DNA from: Prevotellaceae bacterium
GTDB lineage: Bacteria > Bacteroidota > Bacteroidia > Bacteroidales > Bacteroidaceae
Length of the DNA stretch: 40,200 nt
Reading direction: 5' to 3'
Assembly (NCBI GenBank): GCA_022508665.1
Contig: JAFLUT010000009.1
Location: 1-40,200, forward strand
Both the position numbers and the translations under genes were made by a program. The stretch's first letter is position 1; each line of letters starts with the position of its first letter. The notes beneath the pieces are model-generated. The model was not told the origin of the DNA, did not search any database, and worked only from the letters and a program-made list of their open reading frames with translations. Positions 34,321-40,200 of this stretch are shown here, one piece after another.

Positions 34321-35781
34321 ATGAAATCATTGAGATTTTCTCTATTTGTGATAGTCCTGTTGGCTCTCTGCTCGTGCAGCAAAAGGGACTATGTGAAGGT
34401 TATTCCTGCTGATGCTACGGTGGTGGCGAGTGTTAATCTGAGGTCACTGTCGGAGAAGAGCGACTTTGCTAACACTGCTTTGATGCAGATGATTGAGAGG
34501 GCGGCGATTGACAGTGAGGTGGAGGAATGGCAGGAGTATAAGGACAATCCAATGGCTACGGGCATTGATTTTATGCACCCGATGTATGTGTTCTTTACGC
34601 AGAGCGGGCAATATGGCGTTGTTGTGAAGGTGAGCGACAAGGGCGACCTTGAAGATTTCTTCTCGGTGCTTAGCGATGAGGATGTGGTTTCGCGGCCAAC
34701 GGAAAAGAAGGGGCTGATGTGCGGCACAATGGGGGGGATGAGTTATGCCTTCAATGACGATGCCTTGGCTCTGTTTGACGGCGAGAGCAATGTGCTTGTG
34801 AGGATGCTGGAGAGCGAGGGAGAAAGTTTTGTGGACACAAAGGCATACGACAAGATGAGCGAGGTGGACGGCAAGGACATTGTCATATATACAAACCTTG
34901 GCTATTTGCCAGAAATGTTTCAGAATGAGTTTCAGGAATATACTCAGAACAGTCAGTTGAAGATGAGTGACGTTGAACTTGTGGCAAGCCTCGATTTTGT
35001 GAAAGGCTCTGCCGTGATGACGGCGAAGTGGTGGGGCAGAACGAAAAAGGCGCAGAAGGTGATTGACGAGACGAAGGATTGTATGCGCACTATTGACGGC
35101 TCTTATCTGGACAATCTGCCGGATGACTTGTTTATGTGGATTGGGACAGGTATGAAGGGCGACAAGGCTTTGGAGAGGATTAAGAGCAACAAGCAGGCAA
35201 AGGAGGCGCTGTTCATGCTGGAGCGAGGGGTGGATGTGGAGCAGATGATACGCTCGATTGACGGCGATGTGTCTGTTGCCATTCCTGCTTATTCTCTGAA
35301 TAGTGATGAAGTGGACGTTGCTGTGTGGGCGAAACTGAAATCGACATCGTTTTTGGATGATGTGGACGACTGGAAAAGCAGCATGGCTGATTACGGAATT
35401 TCTATGCGGAACGAGGGCAAGGATGCTTACGTTCTATCTCTTGACGGCACGGAGATACACTGGGGTGTAGAGGGGAAAAATCTCTACTACGCCACGCCTA
35501 ATGCATACCGACAGATGAAGGTTGACAATGCACGTTCTTCTGTGCTGAAAGACTATGAGAAGGAGATAAAGAAGAGTTATTATTTCGTTTTTCTTGATTT
35601 GCGGAAGACCCTCCGTGATAGCGGTAACCTCATGTTGCTGAATGGCATAACACGTAATGTAGGAATCAATCTGCAAAACTTGAAAGCCATTGTGTTGAGT
35701 TCGTCGGCTCACGATGAAATTGTGCTGCACATTGATATGGAGAATGACAACGAGAATTTCTTGAAACAATTACTTAAATGA
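34321..35781 (+). CDS. DUF4836 family lipoprotein
   Basis: A 486-residue lipoprotein. The signal MKSLRFSLFVIVLLALCSC carries a lipobox, and the mature part opens with DYVKVIPADATVVASVNLRSLSEKSDF, the characteristic start of DUF4836 proteins. The remainder alternates beta strands and helices without a known active site. The stop overlaps the next ATG by 4 nt (ATGA), which suggests translational coupling to the ABC ATPase. A role with that transporter in the cell envelope is inferred from context only. Confidence 0.88.
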   Translation: MKSLRFSLFVIVLLALCSCSKRDYVKVIPADATVVASVNLRSLSEKSDFANTALMQMIERAAIDSEVEEWQEYKDNPMATGIDFMHPMYVFFTQSGQYGVVVKVSDKGDLEDFFSVLSDEDVVSRPTEKKGLMCGTMGGMSYAFNDDALALFDGESNVLVRMLESEGESFVDTKAYDKMSEVDGKDIVIYTNLGYLPEMFQNEFQEYTQNSQLKMSDVELVASLDFVKGSAVMTAKWWGRTKKAQKVIDETKDCMRTIDGSYLDNLPDDLFMWIGTGMKGDKALERIKSNKQAKEALFMLERGVDVEQMIRSIDGDVSVAIPAYSLNSDEVDVAVWAKLKSTSFLDDVDDWKSSMADYGISMRNEGKDAYVLSLDGTEIHWGVEGKNLYYATPNAYRQMKVDNARSSVLKDYEKEIKKSYYFVFLDLRKTLRDSGNLMLLNGITRNVGINLQNLKAIVLSSSAHDEIVLHIDMENDNENFLKQLLK

Positions 35782-36422
35782 AAAAGATACAACTGATTGA
35801 TACTATGCCAAATGTCTTTGCCAACAGGATTGACATCGTGAGCGACATTTGGCGTAAGGAGGTGGAGTTTGAAAAGGGCAAACTCTATCTTGTGGAGGCA
35901 AATTCTGGTACAGGAAAATCATCTCTGTGCAGTTTCATTTATGGCTATCGCAACGACTACCAAGGGCAGATTTTGTTTGACGGCGAGGATGTTCGCCTAT
36001 ACAAGGTAGCACAATGGGTGAAACTGCGCAAGAAGCATTTCTCGCTCCTGTGGCAGGAACTGAGGCTGTTTCCCGAACTTACTGCGATGGAGAATGTGGA
36101 GATTAAGAACAAACTCACTGGCTATCAGAAGAAGAAAAAGATACGCGAGTGGTTTGAAATGCTTGGCATAAGCGACAAGGTGGACGCTAAGATTGGACAG
36201 ATGTCTTTCGGTCAGCAGCAGAGGGTCGCTCTCATCAGGGCATTGTGCCAGCCGTTTGATTTTCTGTTTGTTGACGAACCAGTGAGTCACCTTGATGACA
36301 CCAATTCGGAGATAATGGGGCGGATAATGACGGAGGAGGCGAAGAAGCAGGGGGCAGGCATTATCGCTACGAGCATCGGCAAGCATATAGAGTTGGATTA
36401 TGATACGACATATCGACTATAA
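35778..36422 (+). CDS. ABC transporter ATP-binding protein (LolD/FtsE-like)
   Basis: A 214-residue ABC ATPase. Walker A is ANSGTGKSSLC near residue 42, followed by a Q-loop region LLWQELRLFPELTAMENVEIK, the ABC signature MSFGQQQRVALIRAL near 137, Walker B FDFLFVDEPVSHLDD near 160 and the switch region IIATSIGKH near 199, where His is retained. The permease follows after a 166-nt gap holding a 23-bp repeat array. It most resembles LolD/MacB-type ATPases working with FtsX-like permeases. The transported or mechanically acted substrate is unknown. Confidence 0.93.
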   Translation: MKKIQLIDTMPNVFANRIDIVSDIWRKEVEFEKGKLYLVEANSGTGKSSLCSFIYGYRNDYQGQILFDGEDVRLYKVAQWVKLRKKHFSLLWQELRLFPELTAMENVEIKNKLTGYQKKKKIREWFEMLGISDKVDAKIGQMSFGQQQRVALIRALCQPFDFLFVDEPVSHLDDTNSEIMGRIMTEEAKKQGAGIIATSIGKHIELDYDTTYRL

Positions 36423-36431
36423 ATGCACACC

Positions 36432-36508
36432 GTGTATCGGGAAATCGATAAACGGTGTATCGAAACATCGATGAGCGGTGTATCAATACTGCGATAAACG
36501 GTGTATAG
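36432..36508 (+). repeat. Repeat family B, copy 2 (23-bp period)
   Basis: Units at 36432-36454, 36455-36477 and 36478-36500, with a partial unit to 36508, each starting GTGTATC and ending GATAAACG or GATGAGCG. They begin 9 nt after the ATPase stop, in its orientation, and separate it from the permease gene. Confidence 0.9.
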
Positions 36509-36588
36509 TTTTCGCAATAAAAAATTAAAGAAAATCACTATAAATCTGATAGAAAAAGACAGTTCAGAGATAACATTTACAGGATAAG

Positions 36589-37788
36589 ATGAGACTTGTT
36601 TGGAAATTATTAAAGCAGCACATAAGCATTCCGCAGTTCGTTGGCTTTTTCTTTGCCAACCTTGTGGGTGTGGTAATCATATTGCTTGGCGTGCAGTTCT
36701 ATAGCGACTATCGGGCGTTGGACAGCGAGGACAGTTTTATGAAGTCCGACTACATGATTGTCAACAAGAAAGTCAGCACAATGTCATCGTTGGTGGGACG
36801 TTCAAGCACCTTTACGAAGAACGAAATAAAGGACTTGAAAGACGAGCCGTTTGTGGAAAAAATGGGGGCTTTCACTCCCAGTTCGTTCAACGTGTGGGCG
36901 AGGTTCGAGGTGGAAGGATTGGCGAGATTTTCGACTGATATGTTCTTCGAGAGCGTGCCAGACGAATTTGTCGACGTGAAAAGTGAGGCATGGAAATATC
37001 GTGAGGGCAGCAAGCAGATACCTATCATTCTGCCGAAGAACTATCTTGATTTGTATAACTTTGGCTATGCGCAAGGCAAGGGGTTGCCGAAGTTGAGCGA
37101 GGGAATACTTGGTGCGATGAAGTTGAAAATCCACATTGTCGGCAATGATTACAGCGACGAATATGATGGTCGCATCGTTGGCTTTTCATCACGGCTGAAC
37201 ACAATCCTTGTGCCAGAAGCGTTTATGGCATGGGGCAACAAGAAGTATGCAGGTGGCAAGGCAGCGAAAGAGCCGACACGCCTCATTATGGAAGTGAATA
37301 ACCCTACGGACGACCGTATAGTGTCGTATCTGCAAGAGCATAATTATGAGACAGATGAGTCGAAACTTGACGCATCAAAGACTAACTTCATTTTGCGTGT
37401 TGTGATAAGCATCGTCATGGTTGTTGGCGTTGTCATCAGCATACTGTCGTTCTACATTCTCATGCTCAGCGTCTTCCTTTTGGTGCAGAAGAACAGCACG
37501 AAACTCGAAAACCTGCTTGTCATCGGCTATTCACCGACCAAAGTATCATTCCCTTATCAAGTGTTGACGGTGGGATTGAACGTACTGGTGCTGATTATCT
37601 CCGTCATCGTAATGCTGATAATTAGAAGCATATACATCGGAATGTTTGAGAATTTCTTCCCCGACTACGGCGCTCCTTCCATTGTGCCAGCCATGGTTGT
37701 TGGTGGCTTGCTGCTGGTGGTTGTGAGTATCTTCAACATCATTGCCGTGAGACAAAAGGTGATGAGCATTTGGGAGAACAAGCAATAG
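36589..37788 (+). CDS. FtsX-like ABC transporter permease
   Basis: A 399-residue inner-membrane protein with one N-terminal transmembrane helix (FVGFFFANLVGVVIILLGV), a large extracytoplasmic domain (about 45-250), and three C-terminal helices (VVISIVMVVGVVISILSFYI, VLTVGLNVLVLIISVIVMLI, VPAMVVGGLLLVVVSIFNII). This is the FtsX/LolE/MacB topology. With the ATPase and DUF4836 lipoprotein upstream it probably forms one transporter or envelope machine. The C-terminal codons (WENKQ-stop) are part of a 23-bp duplication. Confidence 0.88.
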   Translation: MRLVWKLLKQHISIPQFVGFFFANLVGVVIILLGVQFYSDYRALDSEDSFMKSDYMIVNKKVSTMSSLVGRSSTFTKNEIKDLKDEPFVEKMGAFTPSSFNVWARFEVEGLARFSTDMFFESVPDEFVDVKSEAWKYREGSKQIPIILPKNYLDLYNFGYAQGKGLPKLSEGILGAMKLKIHIVGNDYSDEYDGRIVGFSSRLNTILVPEAFMAWGNKKYAGGKAAKEPTRLIMEVNNPTDDRIVSYLQEHNYETDESKLDASKTNFILRVVISIVMVVGVVISILSFYILMLSVFLLVQKNSTKLENLLVIGYSPTKVSFPYQVLTVGLNVLVLIISVIVMLIIRSIYIGMFENFFPDYGAPSIVPAMVVGGLLLVVVSIFNIIAVRQKVMSIWENKQ

Positions 37789-37837
37789 GTCTTTGGCAGA
37801 ACAAGCAACAACTCTTTGGCAATGGAAAGGATTTCTC
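37769..37837 (+). repeat. Third 23-bp-period duplication (family C)
   Basis: TTTGGGAGAACAAGCAA at 37769 is repeated as TTTGGCAGAACAAGCAA at 37792, exactly 23 nt later, and a decayed third unit begins TTTGGCA at 37815. The array spans the permease stop codon and the ATG of the next gene. Confidence 0.75.
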
Positions 37838-39228
37838 AATTATTCAGACAGGCAACGGGATGCGAACCTCAAAGCGTCACCTTGTTGGCAGGGGCAGGAA
37901 GCAACCGCCAATACTTCCGTGTGTGCGGTTGCGGTCGTTGCTTCGTCGCCGTGATTGGCACTAATAAAGAAGAAAATGACGCCTTTGTGTCGTTGGCAAA
38001 CACTTTCAAACAATACGGCTTGCCAGTTCCGGAAGTCATCGCAACATCCGACGACGGCATGGTGTATCTGCAAGAAGATTTAGGCGACCAGTCGCTTTAT
38101 GCTCGCATTGCTGAAGGGCGTGCGAATGGAGGAGAATACAGCGAGGAGGAGATAGAGATTATTGCAAAGACGATAAGAATACTTCCGTCCTTCCAGTTTC
38201 TACCAGTCGTGCATGAGGAAGCACGCTCCCTTTTCGGCAAATGCTATCCGCAAAGCGAAATGGACAGGACAAGCATCTTCTTCGACCTCAATTATTTCAA
38301 GTACTGCTTCTTGAAACTGAAAGAAATAGAGTTCAACGAATACAAACTCCAACACGACTTTGAGGCGTTGGCAGATGATTTGTTGGCAGATGACGAAAAT
38401 ACTTTCTTGTACAGAGATTTCCAGTCACGCAACGTAATGCTGAAAGACGAAGAGCCTTATTTCATCGACTTTCAAGGAGGACGAAAAGGTCCAATATATT
38501 ATGATGTGGCATCCTTCCTCTGGCAGTCCTCAGCCAACTTTTCAGAGGAACTGCGTGAACGACTGATTGACGAATATCTTCAAGCACTTCAGCCATATAA
38601 GCAGATGACTAAAGAGGCATTCATGCCAAAACTCCACCTCTTCATCCTCTTCCGCCTCCTGCAAGTCCTCGGAGCATACGGCTACCGCGGATTGTGGGAA
38701 AAGAAAGAGTATTTCATCAACAGCATACCGTTGGCAATCAAGAATTTGAAGCACGAACTATCATTGGGAACATGCGATGCCTACCCATATCTGAAAGAAG
38801 TGTGCGAGGCAATCATTTCACCTCCTCTCACAGTTCGCATCTTCTCCTTCTCTTTCAAGAAAGGCATACCGGCTGACGACAGCGGCAACGGAGGAGGTTA
38901 CGTGTTCGACTGCCGCAGTTCAAACAATCCCGGCAGATATGCCGAATACAAGGCACTCACAGGTCTTGACAAGCCAGTTATAGATTTTCTTGAGAATGAC
39001 GGAGAAATAGTCGATTTCCTTTCCCATGTGTATGAAATAGTCGATTTTCATGTCAACCGTTTCATCGAGCGTGGCTTCACCAATTTGCAGATATGTTTCG
39101 GATGTACAGGCGGTCGTCACCGCTCCGTCTATTCTGCACAGCATACCGCAGAACACATACATCAGAAATTCGGAGTGGAAGTAATCCTCTGCCACCGTGA
39201 ACAAAACATAACACAAGTGTTCAAATGA
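37822..39228 (+). CDS. AmgK-like sugar kinase fused to a RapZ C-terminal domain
   Basis: A 468-residue two-domain protein. Residues 1-320 form an aminoglycoside-phosphotransferase-type kinase: YFRV, a brake-like VYLQEDLGDQSLY, catalytic loop YRDFQSRN at 197-204 (Tyr in place of the usual His) and the metal-binding IDFQGGRKGPIYYDVAS at 215-231. Residues 335-468 match the C-terminal domain of RapZ: FSFKKGIPADD, FDCRSSNNP (362-370), LTGLDKPVIDFL and GCTGGRHRSV (427-436). The RapZ N-terminal P-loop domain is absent. The start is the ATG at 37822; an in-frame TTG lies 6 nt upstream. With the MurU-like gene 41 nt downstream, it probably phosphorylates a cell-wall sugar such as MurNAc. Confidence 0.88.
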   Translation: MERISQLFRQATGCEPQSVTLLAGAGSNRQYFRVCGCGRCFVAVIGTNKEENDAFVSLANTFKQYGLPVPEVIATSDDGMVYLQEDLGDQSLYARIAEGRANGGEYSEEEIEIIAKTIRILPSFQFLPVVHEEARSLFGKCYPQSEMDRTSIFFDLNYFKYCFLKLKEIEFNEYKLQHDFEALADDLLADDENTFLYRDFQSRNVMLKDEEPYFIDFQGGRKGPIYYDVASFLWQSSANFSEELRERLIDEYLQALQPYKQMTKEAFMPKLHLFILFRLLQVLGAYGYRGLWEKKEYFINSIPLAIKNLKHELSLGTCDAYPYLKEVCEAIISPPLTVRIFSFSFKKGIPADDSGNGGGYVFDCRSSNNPGRYAEYKALTGLDKPVIDFLENDGEIVDFLSHVYEIVDFHVNRFIERGFTNLQICFGCTGGRHRSVYSAQHTAEHIHQKFGVEVILCHREQNITQVFK

Positions 39229-39269
39229 AAAGACATCGATGAATACCCCTCAATAAAAACCTCCCACAA

Positions 39270-40013
39270 ATGAATGCGATGATATTTGCCGCAGGTCTCG
39301 GCACACGACTCAAACCCCTCACCGACATAATGCCAAAGGCAATGGTGCCAATCAACGGCAAGCCTCTCATACAAATCCTCATCGAAAGGCTGAAAGCCAT
39401 TGGCGTAACAGAAATAGTCGTCAACGTCCACCATTTCGCACAGCAAATAATCGACTTCATCAATGCCAACAACTCTTTCGGCATCAACATCACTTTCAGC
39501 GACGAGACGCAGCAACTGCTCGAAACTGGCGGAGGACTCAAAAAGGCGGCACAACTCTTCTCCAACAATCATCCAATACTTGTGCATAACGTCGACATCC
39601 TCAGCAATGCCGACCTCCTCTGCCTCTACAACAATGCACCCTCAACCACCCTCCTTGTCTCCCAACGCCCCACACAGCGCTACCTCCTTTTCGACCACGC
39701 CAACCGCCTTGTGGGGTGGACAAACATAGCCACAGGAGAGATAAAATCTCCATACCCAGACATTAAGGCCTCATATCCTGAACTGAAAAAGTACGCTTTC
39801 TCTGGCATCCAGATTTTCTATCCCTCGCTCCTCCCCCTCATGTCCGACTGGCACGGCAAATTCTCCATTATCGACTTCTACCTCAGCATTTGCCACAAGA
39901 CCCCCATTCTTTGCCACCTCGACCCACAACTGCAACTGCTCGATGTCGGCAAACTCGACACCATAAAAAAGGCGGAGGATTTCCTGCAGAAATACCCAAT
40001 CCTTACCCACTAA
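39270..40013 (+). CDS. murU: MurU-like sugar-1-phosphate nucleotidyltransferase
   Basis: A 247-residue nucleotidyltransferase. The GT-A signature GLGTRLKPLTDIMPKAMVPINGKP begins at residue 10, followed by VVNVHHFAQQI, ETGGGLKKA, the metal-binding VHNVDIL and the C-terminal DVGKLDTIKKAEDF. MurU converts MurNAc-1-phosphate and UTP to UDP-MurNAc in the AmgK-MurU recycling route. The upstream kinase fusion makes that role likely, but glucose- or mannose-1-phosphate enzymes look similar. Its 3' end runs into repeat family A copy 3. Confidence 0.82.
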   Translation: MNAMIFAAGLGTRLKPLTDIMPKAMVPINGKPLIQILIERLKAIGVTEIVVNVHHFAQQIIDFINANNSFGINITFSDETQQLLETGGGLKKAAQLFSNNHPILVHNVDILSNADLLCLYNNAPSTTLLVSQRPTQRYLLFDHANRLVGWTNIATGEIKSPYPDIKASYPELKKYAFSGIQIFYPSLLPLMSDWHGKFSIIDFYLSICHKTPILCHLDPQLQLLDVGKLDTIKKAEDFLQKYPILTH

Positions 40014-40200
40014 CTCCATAACCGCTGTACTTAAATGTCGGTAGCCGTTGTCCTCAAAAGTAGATAGCGGTTATCCTCAAAAGTCGGCAACCGTTGCCCT
40101 CAAAAGTGGACAGCGGTTGAGCGAACTAAGAGCCAACCGCCGGCGTAGATAATCTGCATTCGCTGACTATTATAATTTGTCACGGCTGACTATTGTAATC
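40006..40200 (+). repeat. Repeat family A, copy 3 (at least eight 23-bp units, cut by the window edge)
   Basis: Units start at 40006, 40029, 40052, 40075, 40098, 40121, 40144, 40167 and 40190 (partial). Three consecutive units carry CCTCAAAAGT. The last ones match copies 1 and 2 closely. The first recognisable unit overlaps the last codons of the nucleotidyltransferase gene. Orientation is again the same as the upstream gene. Confidence 0.9.

Overview
The window looks like chromosomal DNA of a Bacteroidales bacterium, most likely Prevotella or a close relative. The evidence is the family mix (DUF4836, DUF4738 and DUF4468-type proteins, a TonB-dependent receptor with an N-terminal carboxypeptidase-like domain, an M6 peptidase ending in a GVYIVGGKK-type tail) and repeated promoters of the Bacteroidetes type (TAnnTTTG at -7). 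I saw no rRNA, tRNA, CRISPR array, insertion sequence or prophage.

Layout. 0.1-5.2 kb (minus): a solute-binding lipoprotein, a TPR protein and an SF1 helicase packed as one unit. 5.3-13.5 kb (minus): an AddA-like helicase-nuclease, RNase Y, ZapA with a small coiled-coil partner, a conserved hypothetical and a polyprenyl-phosphate sugar transferase. 13.8-15.7 kb (plus): a CNNM/CBS membrane protein and TcdA. 16.0-24.0 kb (minus): a DUF721 (DciA-like) protein, RecF, a secreted M6 peptidase, phosphoglycerate kinase, PanB and a TonB-dependent receptor. 24.3-30.7 kb is the accessory part: a probable structured RNA, small envelope proteins, hypotheticals and an AT-rich type II restriction-modification pair (C5 methylase and a SacI-like nuclease). 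30.7-34.1 kb (plus): Map, TsaD, a SAM methyltransferase and RsmE. 34.3-37.8 kb: a DUF4836 lipoprotein with an ABC ATPase and an FtsX-like permease. 37.8-40.0 kb: an AmgK-like sugar kinase fused to a RapZ C-terminal domain, followed by a MurU-like nucleotidyltransferase, probably a cell-wall sugar recycling pair.

The most unusual signals are outside the genes. Three unrelated intergenic repeat families (at 1-91, 15787-15993 and 40006-40200; at 20684-20759 and 36432-36508; and at 37769-37837) all have a period of exactly 23 bp. The two multi-copy families always lie just downstream of a gene and in that gene's orientation. Reading the whole window by eye, I found only three GATC and eleven AGCT tetramers, where base composition predicts about 150 of each. 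Seven of the eleven AGCT sites lie in 23.7-26.0 kb. This points to strong past or present restriction pressure in the lineage. A segment at 24.35-24.68 kb has several strong stems and an intrinsic terminator but no gene, so it is a candidate non-coding RNA or leader.
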